From assembly GCA_014238905.1 (NCBI GenBank), contig JABAAE010000010.1:1-33432 (forward strand): 33,432 nt of DNA. The letters run 5' to 3'. Below are positions 25,224 to 33,387 of this stretch, piece by piece. A program made the position numbers and the translations under genes. Source of the DNA: Planctomycetota bacterium. Its GTDB lineage: Bacteria > Planctomycetota > Planctomycetia > Pirellulales > Pirellulaceae. The notes under the pieces are model-generated. The model was not told the DNA's origin. It searched no databases and was given only the letters and a program-made list of their open reading frames with translations. Each line of letters starts with the position of its first letter. The first letter of the stretch is position 1.

Positions 25224-25829
25224 TTGCGATATTACTTGTTCATTTGCGTGATCCTGAATTTTGCCTGTCTCGGCCTGATTTCCGGCAGTAAAACTTCGGA
25301 ATTTGCCAATGGTCACGAGCAAGAGTTTGTGGTCGCCGATGCCTTTGATGTTGAAGTGACAGGCAGTGATTTCCAGTGGGATTTTCGTTATCCAGGTCCG
25401 GACGGCAGGCTACATACTCCGGACGATCAGACCTCCAGTAGGATCTTGCACCTCCCTTCCCATCGCATCGTCCGGTTATTTATAACCAGCACCGACTACG
25501 TTTACATTTTTGGAATTCCACAGCCCTCGGTCGTGCGGCAGACAAAAAAAGTCCGTGAACCCCATTTTGGAAAGAAAAAGGGTACTTCGACTGAACCAAT
25601 TCATCCCAGTTTGCGTTTGGGAAACAGGAAGAAAAAATTGCGGCAGATCGCAGTGCCGGCGATGAGTCACTTGCTAGAGTTTCGATGCGGCGAAGAAGCG
25701 ACTCTGGATTTGAAGGTCGACCCGATGTGTGGTTTTCGGTTTCTGCACGATCCACTGATGGGGCAAATCGTTATTTCGGATGACAGAAACTACCAGGGTC
25801 TTTTGCCTGAATGCAATTTAGAACATTAG
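25224..25829 (+). CDS. Cytochrome oxidase subunit II-like cupredoxin, CuA ligands mostly missing
   Basis: The 201-residue product starts with a hydrophobic segment (residues 3-20), so it is exported or membrane-anchored. The rest resembles the cupredoxin domain of COX2: EVTGSDFQWDFRYPGPDGRL (residues 44-63) matches the conserved 'xGxQWxWxxxYPGpDG', and a strand with LHLPSHRIVRLF follows. The usual CuA ligands are largely gone: the expected His in 'DVxHSF' is Tyr94 in DYVYIF, and the C-x3-C-x3-H-x2-M box is reduced to C169, H175 and M179 in MCGFRFLHDPLMGQ. No ATG is available; the start is TTG 25224, with AGAAGG about 10 nt upstream. It ends 3 nt before the next gene and is probably co-transcribed with it. 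Confidence 0.6.
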   Translation: MRYYLFICVILNFACLGLISGSKTSEFANGHEQEFVVADAFDVEVTGSDFQWDFRYPGPDGRLHTPDDQTSSRILHLPSHRIVRLFITSTDYVYIFGIPQPSVVRQTKKVREPHFGKKKGTSTEPIHPSLRLGNRKKKLRQIAVPAMSHLLEFRCGEEATLDLKVDPMCGFRFLHDPLMGQIVISDDRNYQGLLPECNLEH

Positions 25830-25832
25830 GAA

Positions 25833-27020
25833 ATGATAAAGCAAACAAGCGTTCTATTTTTGGGTCTTGTCATTCTTGCGGGAATGCAGGGTTGTCAGCC
25901 GAGTGATCCCAATCTCGGCGAGCCTTCGCCGGGGGCGAAAGTTCAACTGGAGGAGGATGGCGCATTTCACGTCTATCCAGGAATGGATATTCAAGCGGCG
26001 ATCGAACAGGCTGCTGACGATCCCGATCATAAGACGGTCAAGGTGCATCCTGGTGTTTATGCACCGAAGCGACCTGGCCAGGCGATGGTTTGGTTTCATC
26101 GACGACACGACGGCGTGAAACTGGTGGCCGTTGGAAAGGTTGTCCTGACGGCGGAAAACAAAAAAGTTGCTATTGTCACCAGTCGGTCCTATCCCGCGAT
26201 CGTCAATCACGTTGTTTATTTTGGCAATGGGATTTCACCCACGACAACACTCGATGGTTTTGTGATTACCGGCGCCAATGCCCATTCTCAAAAAGAGGGT
26301 GTTGAGGTCGTCGATCCTCAGCTTCCGGATACCCTGCAGCCGGGTCTGTTCTTTTTTAGTGATGGTGGCGGAGTCAAGGTTTTCGGTGAGTCCAGTCCAA
26401 CTCTCTTGAACTTGGAAATTATCGATAACGAAGTGCAGGTCTGTGGGGGAGGGGTTTCAATTGAGCAGCGAGGATTGGGGAAAACGCCGGTCACGATGCG
26501 GAATTGTGTGCTGAAAGGAAACCGCTGTCCGGCTACCGGATCGGCGATAGATGTTCTCGAAGGGAGTGCTGCTGTGATTGAAAACTGCCTTTTTGTTGGA
26601 AACGTGGGCAATTACGGAATGGATGAAATTGCCAAGAAATTTTCACTCACGTACAACTATGAGCATGGTTGCGGTGCCTTGACCGTTTTTCCGCTTTCGA
26701 CTGCAGTGGTGCGAAAATGCACTTTCACTGGGAACTGGAGTGGTGTGGATGACAGGGGAAAAGGGAGTCGATATGAGGACTGCCTGTTTTGGATGAACGA
26801 TCGGAAAGAAGGATCTCGCGACTGGAAAACTTACGAGTTGGATGTTCTGGAGACCTCGACGGTTACTAATTGTATTATTCACGGTGAAGTGGATGATCGT
26901 CAGAATACCGTGGATGCCGCTCAGAATCATTTTTTGGATAGTGACCCGGAATTCGATGGGGATTTTGTTCCTCGATCTTTGTTGCATGCGGACGTTGGCT
27001 TTCGACCGATTTCGAAATAA
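25833..27020 (+). CDS. Lipoprotein with right-handed beta-helix repeats
   Basis: The 395-residue product has a lipoprotein signal with lipobox MQGC (Cys21). From about residue 47 the opening YPGMDIQAAIEQAADDPDHK and VKVHPGVYAP is the classic entry to parallel beta-helix proteins of the pectate-lyase/DUF1565 type. It is followed by coil repeats such as NHVVYFGNG, TTLDGFVITGAN, PTLLNLEIIDNEV and VTMRNCVLKGN. No catalytic residues can be named. It may bind or cleave a polysaccharide at the cell surface, or be structural. It begins 3 nt after the cupredoxin-like gene's stop, and AGG sits only 2 nt before the ATG, so translation is probably coupled. The SCO-ASPIC gene follows 151 bp downstream on the same strand. 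Confidence 0.83.
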   Translation: MIKQTSVLFLGLVILAGMQGCQPSDPNLGEPSPGAKVQLEEDGAFHVYPGMDIQAAIEQAADDPDHKTVKVHPGVYAPKRPGQAMVWFHRRHDGVKLVAVGKVVLTAENKKVAIVTSRSYPAIVNHVVYFGNGISPTTTLDGFVITGANAHSQKEGVEVVDPQLPDTLQPGLFFFSDGGGVKVFGESSPTLLNLEIIDNEVQVCGGGVSIEQRGLGKTPVTMRNCVLKGNRCPATGSAIDVLEGSAAVIENCLFVGNVGNYGMDEIAKKFSLTYNYEHGCGALTVFPLSTAVVRKCTFTGNWSGVDDRGKGSRYEDCLFWMNDRKEGSRDWKTYELDVLETSTVTNCIIHGEVDDRQNTVDAAQNHFLDSDPEFDGDFVPRSLLHADVGFRPISK

Positions 27021-27171
27021 CCAAATACAACCTAATTCAGTTAACTTGAGCGTTTTGTTTTTGATCAGTAGACACCGTTAGCTGTCTGTTGCCGACCTGC
27101 GTTTCTTTCCTGGTGGATGAAACAAAGGCTGTTGTCGATACATTTTTTTATTACTTGCGTTGAGTTTCACC

Positions 27172-29763
27172 ATGCAACACGTTGCCATCAAATTCAGTTT
27201 GTTCTGTTTATTGCTAGGCTGGGGAGCGAGTCAGTTTGCGGGTTGCACAAAGCCCCAGCCTCAGGAAAAGCAAACGGAGAAAAATGAAAACGGTCCGTCC
27301 GCCAAAAAACAGGAGCAATTTGTGCTTCCTGAATTGGCGCCGGTTGTGGGTAAGGTCCCAGGATTTCAACTGGTTGATCAGGATGGAAATGCCTTCGGTT
27401 CGTCGGACCTGGAGGGCCACGTCTGGATTGCCAATTTTATCTTTACCTCCTGCAAGACGATCTGCCCGGAGCAAACCGCCAAGATGCACCAGTTGCAGGA
27501 GTTGTTTAAACAACAGGAATCCAGGATTCCGGCGTTGGACGGGATGCGTTTTGTCAGCTTTACTGTTGATCCGAATACCGACCGACCGGAAGTACTCGCA
27601 CGATTTGCGGAAAGTCATCACGCTGACAACCGTTACTGGAAGTTTCTGACCGGGGACCGACAATCGCTGTGGGATCTTTGCGAAGATGGGTTCAAGTTGG
27701 CGGTGGCCGAAGACAAGGAAAATACAGAGATGCCGATCGCGCATTCCTCCTTTTTTGCGGTGGTCGACCGGAGGATGAGGATTCGAGGTTATTTTGATAG
27801 TGCCGACACGGCGAGCCTGAAGAAAATTACTAAAGTGGTCAATTTTGTCTTGCCTGAAATGGCTCCTACCGACCAGTACCGTGAAATGTTCACTGGTAAA
27901 GAGATGACCCACCTCGCCAGTCCGCCAGAGATTGCCACGACTAACTGGATGGAAGATCGCCGTTTGGCGCAAGTCAAGACCAAAGAAGAGATCAAGGCAT
28001 TCGTCGATTTTGGATTCAGGGACGCCCGCCTGGAAAGTGGAATTACCTATGATCCACAAATCGTGGACGAGCAGCGGTGGCGTCTGGAGGTCAACCATTA
28101 TGACCATGGTAATGGAGTTTGTCTTGCTGACGTTGATTCCGACGGAAATCTCGATCTTTACTTTACAAGCCAGGCTACCCGGAATGAACTTTGGAGAAAT
28201 TTGGGGAACGGGAAATTCGAGGATTGGACGGAAGCGTCCGGGGTAGGGCTTGCAGATCGGATTTCGGTTTCCTCTGCTTTTGCCGACGTTGATAACGACG
28301 GTGACCCGGATCTTTTCGTGACCACCATTCGTAATGGCAATGTTTTGTTCATCAACGATGGAAAAGGCAAATTTTCTGATGCCACTTCTTCCTCTGGTCT
28401 GGACTATTCAGGCCATAGCTCCGGGGCGGTTTTCTTTGATTTTGATCGCGACGGTTTTCTCGATCTCTTTGTTGCCAATGTTGGGAAATTCACAACCGAC
28501 GATTATGAATTAATCCGCCACGATTCCACCTCGTCAATGGCTGCCGATTCTGACCTGCGGTATTACCTCGGAGTGAAGAATGCGTTCTTGGGACATCTCA
28601 ATCCCCAGTTGAATGAGGCAAGCATTCTTTACCGAAACCTGGGAGGGGCAAAATTCAAGGATGTCTCCAGTGAAATGAATCTGGTCGATCTGGGGTGGTC
28701 AGGTGATGCGACTCCCATTGATGGAAATAATGATGGCTGGCCGGATCTCTATGTCTTGAGCATGCAGGGACATGACGAATATTACGAAAACGTCGGTGGA
28801 AAACGATTTGAGAAAAAGAGTCGGGATGTTTTTCCGAAAACTCCTTGGGGTGCCATGGGCGTCAAGGCATTTGACTTTAACAACGACCTTGCGGTGGACC
28901 TTTTCCTGACAGACATGCATTCGGATATGAGTGAGGATGTAGGGCCAGAACGAGAGAAAATGAAATCTCGCATGCAGTTTGGTGAAGAAGTGCTTCGTAG
29001 CAACGGCCAGAGTATTTTTGGCAACGCGTTTTACCAAGCGGACGGGAAGGGTGGATTCAGCGAGATTTCCGATAAAATTGGAGCGGAGAATTATTGGCCA
29101 TGGGGGCTGAGTGTGGCGGACTTGAATGCGGATGGATTTCAGGATGCGTTTTTGACGTCAAGTATGTGTTTTCCTTATCGTTATGGGGTGAATTCGGTAT
29201 TGATCAATGAGCAGGGAGAGCGATTCGCCGATGCAGAGTTTATTGTCGGAATTGAGCCACGTGCCAATGGGCAAAGGATCAAACCCTGGTTTGAGCTCGA
29301 TGCAGATGAATTGGATGTCGAAAACCGGTATTGCAAGGACCGAACCGGAAAAGTGGTAGTCTGGTCTGCACTGGGATCGCGTTCATCGGCGATTTTCGAC
29401 CTGGACGATGATGGCGACCTGGACATTGTTACCAGCGAATTCAATTCAGAACCGATGGTTTTACTGAGTGATCTTTCCGATAAAAAGAAGATCAATTTTC
29501 TGAAGATCAAGTTGGTTGGGGGGGAGTCCAACCGGGATGCGTTGGGAGCAAGGGTCGTTTTAAAGATAGGTGATCGTCGTCTATTACAGGTCTATGATGG
29601 GGTCTCGGGTTATTTGTCTCATAGCTTGCATCCGCTCTATTTTGGGCTTGGCGAATCCAGTCAAGTTGACGAAATTGAAATTGTCTGGCCCAGCGGAAAA
29701 ACGGAGACCAAGATCGGGCCGTTGGACGCCAACCAGACGTTGACGATCAAGGAAAACGGCTGA
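27172..29763 (+). CDS. SCO1/SenC domain fused to FG-GAP repeats and ASPIC/UnbV domain
   Basis: From ATG 27172 the 863-residue product starts with a lipoprotein-like signal (QFAGC, Cys25). Residues ~50-230 form a SCO1/SenC thioredoxin-fold copper chaperone: FTSCKTICP gives the C94-C98 pair and IAHSSF gives H191, the full copper-ligand set. Residues ~300-760 contain repeated FG-GAP/VCBS motifs such as ADVDNDGDPDLFV, FDFDRDGFLDLFVAN and FDLDDDGDLDIV, which build an extracellular beta-propeller, probably with calcium. The last ~90 residues are an ASPIC/UnbV domain, ending with DEIEIVWPSGKTE. A SCO head on an ASPIC protein would place a copper or thiol-redox activity on the outer surface. It follows a COX2-like cupredoxin and a beta-helix lipoprotein on the same strand. 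A TTG at 27160 is an unlikely alternative start. Confidence 0.88.
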   Translation: MQHVAIKFSLFCLLLGWGASQFAGCTKPQPQEKQTEKNENGPSAKKQEQFVLPELAPVVGKVPGFQLVDQDGNAFGSSDLEGHVWIANFIFTSCKTICPEQTAKMHQLQELFKQQESRIPALDGMRFVSFTVDPNTDRPEVLARFAESHHADNRYWKFLTGDRQSLWDLCEDGFKLAVAEDKENTEMPIAHSSFFAVVDRRMRIRGYFDSADTASLKKITKVVNFVLPEMAPTDQYREMFTGKEMTHLASPPEIATTNWMEDRRLAQVKTKEEIKAFVDFGFRDARLESGITYDPQIVDEQRWRLEVNHYDHGNGVCLADVDSDGNLDLYFTSQATRNELWRNLGNGKFEDWTEASGVGLADRISVSSAFADVDNDGDPDLFVTTIRNGNVLFINDGKGKFSDATSSSGLDYSGHSSGAVFFDFDRDGFLDLFVANVGKFTTDDYELIRHDSTSSMAADSDLRYYLGVKNAFLGHLNPQLNEASILYRNLGGAKFKDVSSEMNLVDLGWSGDATPIDGNNDGWPDLYVLSMQGHDEYYENVGGKRFEKKSRDVFPKTPWGAMGVKAFDFNNDLAVDLFLTDMHSDMSEDVGPEREKMKSRMQFGEEVLRSNGQSIFGNAFYQADGKGGFSEISDKIGAENYWPWGLSVADLNADGFQDAFLTSSMCFPYRYGVNSVLINEQGERFADAEFIVGIEPRANGQRIKPWFELDADELDVENRYCKDRTGKVVVWSALGSRSSAIFDLDDDGDLDIVTSEFNSEPMVLLSDLSDKKKINFLKIKLVGGESNRDALGARVVLKIGDRRLLQVYDGVSGYLSHSLHPLYFGLGESSQVDEIEIVWPSGKTETKIGPLDANQTLTIKENG

Positions 29764-29881
29764 ACGATGCCTGTGGTAAAGGGGCCACCAACACGGTTCT
29801 GGGTCTTTTTGAAACTGTCCTGAGGAGATTCATCGGCGGTTGAAAGCTCTTCATTAACATGATTTCTGGTAGACCGATTTG

Positions 29882-30895
29882 ATGGGCAGAAATATTTTTT
29901 CCAGCTGTGTGGCCACGGGCCGTTTTGTTCCCGAGGACTGTTCTTATAATGCGGATGTTGAACAGGCTTGTGGTCTGGACGCCGGTTGGATTGAACGTCG
30001 TACAGGAATTGTTCGTCGACCGATTGCCAAACCGGAACAGGCGGTCTCGGATCTTGCCATTGCTGCCGGGAAACGTGCGATGATGAACTGGGAAGAATCC
30101 CGCCCCGAGGGTGCAGGGGCGTCCCGAGCGAGCGTGGGGATGTTAATCCTCGCGACCAGTACACCGGATCATCTGCTTCCTCCGACGGCGCCTTATGTGG
30201 CTAGTCAATTGCGACTAGGAACGATACCAGCGTTTGACATCGCGGTTGCCTGCAGTGGATTCCTATACGCTTTGCAGCTTGCCGACGATTATTGCCGGCT
30301 TCACGAGCGGTCGGTGTTGGTGATCGCCGCCAATTTGCTTTCTCGACGAGTTGGCCCCAAGGATCCAGCTACAGCTGCGATTTTTTCAGATGGGGCAGGG
30401 GCGGTCGTCATCTCGCCATCGAGCCAACCCGGTGTGATCGCCATCGAATTGGAAAGCGACGGGTCGGGTTATGACCATCTGTGCATTCCCTCTGGCGGTT
30501 CAAGGTCTCCCATCCAGGAAGATACGTATCAGAAGGGTGACCATTTGATGCAGATAGCCAATGGCATGGCGGTTTATCGTTACGCTGTGGAATCCATGGC
30601 CAAATTGGGACAACGGATTGTCAACGAAGCCGGATTGTCGATAGAGGATCTCGATTTCTGGATTCCCCACCAGGCGAATCGACGGATTATAGAGTCGGTT
30701 CAGAGTCGATTGGGACTGCCGGACGAAAAAGTGGGTGTCACCGTTGACCAGTTTGCCAACAGTTCGGCGGCGACGATACCGATTGCGCTGGATTACTTTC
30801 GGGAAGAAGGCAAAGTTCGTTCTGGTAGTTTGCTACTGTTGACGGCCGCAGCTGCCGGGTTGTCTTGTGGGGCAAGCTTGATTCGTTGGTCGTAA
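29882..30895 (+). CDS. Beta-ketoacyl-ACP synthase III (FabH-like)
   Basis: Thiolase-fold condensing enzyme of 337 residues from ATG 29882. The Cys-His-Asn triad is complete: C124 in VACSGF, H263 in WIPHQANRRI and N293 in FANSSAATIPIAL. The N-terminal DAGWIERRTGIVRR motif and the SDGAGAVVIS segment are typical of KAS III. It would start fatty-acid chains from acyl-CoA and malonyl-ACP, or serve a secondary pathway. There are no other fab genes alongside, so I leave the symbol blank; planctomycetes often carry several FabH paralogues. The C-terminus AAAAGLSCGASLIRW is normal. No good Shine-Dalgarno sequence is visible. Confidence 0.9.
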   Translation: MGRNIFSSCVATGRFVPEDCSYNADVEQACGLDAGWIERRTGIVRRPIAKPEQAVSDLAIAAGKRAMMNWEESRPEGAGASRASVGMLILATSTPDHLLPPTAPYVASQLRLGTIPAFDIAVACSGFLYALQLADDYCRLHERSVLVIAANLLSRRVGPKDPATAAIFSDGAGAVVISPSSQPGVIAIELESDGSGYDHLCIPSGGSRSPIQEDTYQKGDHLMQIANGMAVYRYAVESMAKLGQRIVNEAGLSIEDLDFWIPHQANRRIIESVQSRLGLPDEKVGVTVDQFANSSAATIPIALDYFREEGKVRSGSLLLLTAAAAGLSCGASLIRWS

Positions 30896-31087
30896 GGGCT
30901 GGCGTTTTGTTGGGAAGACGACCCTCTTGCACACCAGTTACCCTGTCGACCGAGTAAACCAAACCAACATTGGCATGCTACCGATCGGGCGTGGCACAGG
31001 GGCATTCAAATAGGAAGGTCATTGATTAAACAATCCGTCCCGCTGCCCATTGGGGTCAATACAGACATTCATGATTTTTTGTTAAGA

Positions 31088-31109
31088 TGTTCAATTGCTT
31101 TTTTGAACA
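31088..31109 (+). promoter_or_regulatory. Inverted repeat in the ilvD leader
   Basis: TGTTCAA (31088-31094) and TTGAACA (31103-31109) form a 7-bp dyad with an 8-nt T-rich spacer. It lies 28 bp before the ATG chosen for ilvD. It may be an operator or a weak leader hairpin. There is no attenuator-like leader peptide. Confidence 0.25.
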
Positions 31110-31137
31110 CTTTCACTTTGTTACTGCCAGATATCTT

Positions 31138-32808
31138 ATGCTCAACAAATATAGTAGCCGAATTACCCAGCCAAAATCCCAGGGTGCCTCACAGGCAATG
31201 CTTTATGCCACGGGACTTTCTGAGGCTGATATGAATAAAGCGCAGGTCGGGATTGCCAGCGTTTGGTATGACGGTAACCCCTGCAATATGCATCTCAATG
31301 ATCTGGCTGATGAAGTCAAGAAGGGGGTTGTCGAAACTGGTTTGGTGGGGATGCGTTTCAATACCGTGGGCGTCAGCGACGGTATTTCGATGGGCACCGA
31401 AGGAATGAGCTTTTCCTTGCAAAGCCGGGATTTGATTGCTGACTCGATTGAAACCATCATGGGTGGCCAATGGTATGACGGACTGATTGCCTTGCCCGGT
31501 TGTGATAAGAATATGCCAGGTTGCCTGATGGCGATGGGCCGACTGAATCGACCCTCGTTGATGGTTTACGGTGGGACGATCAAGCCGGGTTTTCAGGGGG
31601 CAGAAAAACTGGACATCGTGTCGGCATTCCAGTGTTATGGCCAGTTTCTGTCGGGTTCCATCGATGAAGGTCAGCGGAGTGCTATCGTTCGCAAAGCCTG
31701 CCCGGGGGCGGGAGCCTGCGGCGGAATGTACACTGCCAATACAATGGCCACTGCCATTGAAGCTTTGGGGATGTGTCTGCCTTATAGTTCCTCAATCCCT
31801 GCCGAGGATCCGGACAAGATGGGCGAGTGCATTGCTGCCGGTAAGGCGGTCTTGCACCTGTTGGAAAAAGACATTAAGCCTAGGGACATCATGACCCGGC
31901 GTGCCTTTGAAAACGCAATGGTAACGGTAATGGCCGTGGGGGGCTCTACCAACGCGGTCTTGCATCTGATTGCGATGGCTCGCAGCGTCGAGGTCGACCT
32001 GACCCTTGATGATTTTCAGAAAGTCAGTGATCGTGTGCCGTTTATCGCCGACTTGAAACCAAGTGGCAGCTACGTCCAAGAGGATTTGCATCGAGTGGGT
32101 GGGACTCCGGCAGTGATGAAGTACCTTCTCGAAGAAGGGTTGTTGGATGGAGATTGCCTGACGGTGACTGGGCAGACCATCGCTGAAAACCTGAGGGATC
32201 TTCCCGGTCTTGCAGAAGGTCAACCGATCATCAAACCTATTTCTGATCCGATCAAGGACTCAGGGCATATCCAGATTCTCCGGGGGAGCGTTGCACCGGG
32301 TGGGGCCGTTGCCAAAATTACCGGTAAAGAAGGATTGATTTTCGCCGGTCCGGCGCGGGTTTTTGATTCTGAGGAATTAATGCTCACCGCTTTGGAGGAC
32401 GGGAAGATCCAAAAGGGTGATGTGGTGGTCATCCGTTTTGAGGGTCCCAAAGGGGGCCCCGGCATGCCTGAAATGTTGACACCCACCTCCGCCATAATGG
32501 GAGCTGGTTTGGGGAGCGACGTCGCTCTGTTGACCGATGGGCGTTTTTCAGGTGGATCACACGGGTTTATCGTGGGGCACATCACCCCTGAAGCTCAAGA
32601 GGGAGGACCGATCGGTCTACTTCAGGATGGCGATCTAATCACCATTGATGCCAATGCTAATCGACTCGATGTGGAGGTAAGCGACCAGGAGATGGCTCAA
32701 CGTCAAGCGGACTGGACTGCACCAGCATTCAAAGCGACCCGAGGTACTCTCTACAAGTACATAAAAAATGTTAAGAACGCATCCTTGGGATGCGTGACCG
32801 ATGAGTAA
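31138..32808 (+). CDS. ilvD: Dihydroxy-acid dehydratase
   Basis: Converts 2,3-dihydroxy-3-methylbutanoate or -pentanoate to the 2-oxo acids of valine and isoleucine synthesis, using an Fe-S cluster and Mg. I choose ATG 31138 (556 residues), where the product begins [20 protein letters not shown] as in the family; the longer open frame from 31087 adds unlike residues. Cluster cysteines are C49 in GNPCNMH, C122 in [10 protein letters not shown] and C194 in [13 protein letters not shown]124 is the conserved Lys near the metal. The C-terminal [12 protein letters not shown] and [20 protein letters not shown] segments are intact. The stop codon is the first part of a ten-copy 15-bp tandem array. 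The adjacent FabH-like gene lies 242 bp upstream on the same strand. Confidence 0.96.
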   Translation: MLNKYSSRITQPKSQGASQAMLYATGLSEADMNKAQVGIASVWYDGNPCNMHLNDLADEVKKGVVETGLVGMRFNTVGVSDGISMGTEGMSFSLQSRDLIADSIETIMGGQWYDGLIALPGCDKNMPGCLMAMGRLNRPSLMVYGGTIKPGFQGAEKLDIVSAFQCYGQFLSGSIDEGQRSAIVRKACPGAGACGGMYTANTMATAIEALGMCLPYSSSIPAEDPDKMGECIAAGKAVLHLLEKDIKPRDIMTRRAFENAMVTVMAVGGSTNAVLHLIAMARSVEVDLTLDDFQKVSDRVPFIADLKPSGSYVQEDLHRVGGTPAVMKYLLEEGLLDGDCLTVTGQTIAENLRDLPGLAEGQPIIKPISDPIKDSGHIQILRGSVAPGGAVAKITGKEGLIFAGPARVFDSEELMLTALEDGKIQKGDVVVIRFEGPKGGPGMPEMLTPTSAIMGAGLGSDVALLTDGRFSGGSHGFIVGHITPEAQEGGPIGLLQDGDLITIDANANRLDVEVSDQEMAQRQADWTAPAFKATRGTLYKYIKNVKNASLGCVTDE

Positions 32809-32952
32809 GTAACCGCTTAGTAGGTAACCGCTGAGTAGGTAACCGCTGAGTAGGTAACCGCTGAGTAGGTAGCCGCTGAGTAGGAAACCACTGAGTAGGA
32901 AACCACTGAGTAGGAAACCACTGAGTAGGAAACCACTGAGTAGGTAGCTGAT
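32803..32952. repeat. 15-bp tandem repeat, ten copies, starting in the ilvD stop
   Basis: Ten head-to-tail 15-mers fill 32803-32952 exactly. Copies 1-4 are of type gagtaggtaaccgct, copy 5 is intermediate, copies 6-9 are of type gagtaggaaaccact, and copy 10 is degenerate. The first copy contains the ilvD stop (GAG TAA), and because 15 is a multiple of three, later copies repeat in-frame TAG codons. The reverse-strand frame is open (QRLPT/QWFPT) but only as a by-product. Confidence 0.95.
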
Positions 32953-33184
32953 GGCGGTTGAAAGCGATTTCGTTTTGGTCTGTCTCGGCCATGGAAATGG
33001 CTAACCCAGGGCAACAGGCTAACGAGTTTGGTAGACCGGGGTGGAGGACCTGTCAGCGGGCAGAGAGAAATTGCAGAGAGAAATTGCAGGATCCGCCGAT
33101 TTCCGAAGATAGATATTGGATTAATGACCCGGGAGGATCCAGCCGGGATAGTAAAACGTGATGATTAACGGTGAATGATGGACC
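32953..33184. other. Spacer after the ilvD array
   Basis: No gene is seen. A perfect 13-bp duplication, cagagagaaattg, lies at 33061-33086. The remainder leads into the small CPXCG gene. Confidence 0.5.
33061..33086. repeat. 13-bp tandem duplication
   Basis: cagagagaaattg is present at 33061-33073 and 33074-33086 without mismatches. Confidence 0.9.
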
Positions 33185-33379
33185 ATGAATAACGAATCAA
33201 GTTATCTTTGTGAAAACTGTGGAGAAGAGATTGTGGTTCCGATCGATTTCTCGGCCGGATCTCATCAGTCCTACGTGGAAGACTGCCCGGTCTGTTGCAG
33301 TCCCAGTTTGATTCGCGTTATCGTGGATGAGCAGGGTGAAGTGCAGGTCAACGCGCAAGCAGAGCAGGATCGATTTTGA
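33185..33379 (+). CDS. Small CPXCG-type cysteine-rich protein
   Basis: The 64-residue protein carries two Cys pairs in the layout of the CPXCG family (cysteine-rich, zinc-ribbon-like): LCENCGEE at residues 8-15 and DCPVCC at 33-38. Between them lie IDFSAGSHQSYVEDC, with the tyrosine-acidic stretch typical of the family, and afterwards the acidic tail DEQGEVQVNAQ. A single zinc ion is likely bound by four cysteines. It is cytoplasmic and of unknown function. The ATG at 33185 is preceded by a weak GATGG. It is followed 8 nt after the stop by another tandem repeat. Confidence 0.8.
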   Translation: MNNESSYLCENCGEEIVVPIDFSAGSHQSYVEDCPVCCSPSLIRVIVDEQGEVQVNAQAEQDRF

Positions 33380-33387
33380 CTTCCGGA

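Noticed and set aside
32771..32992. Minus-strand open frame with QRLPT/QWFPT pentapeptide repeats
   Set aside because: It is only the reverse translation of the 15-bp non-coding array after ilvD, with no start signal or domain, and it overlaps the end of ilvD.
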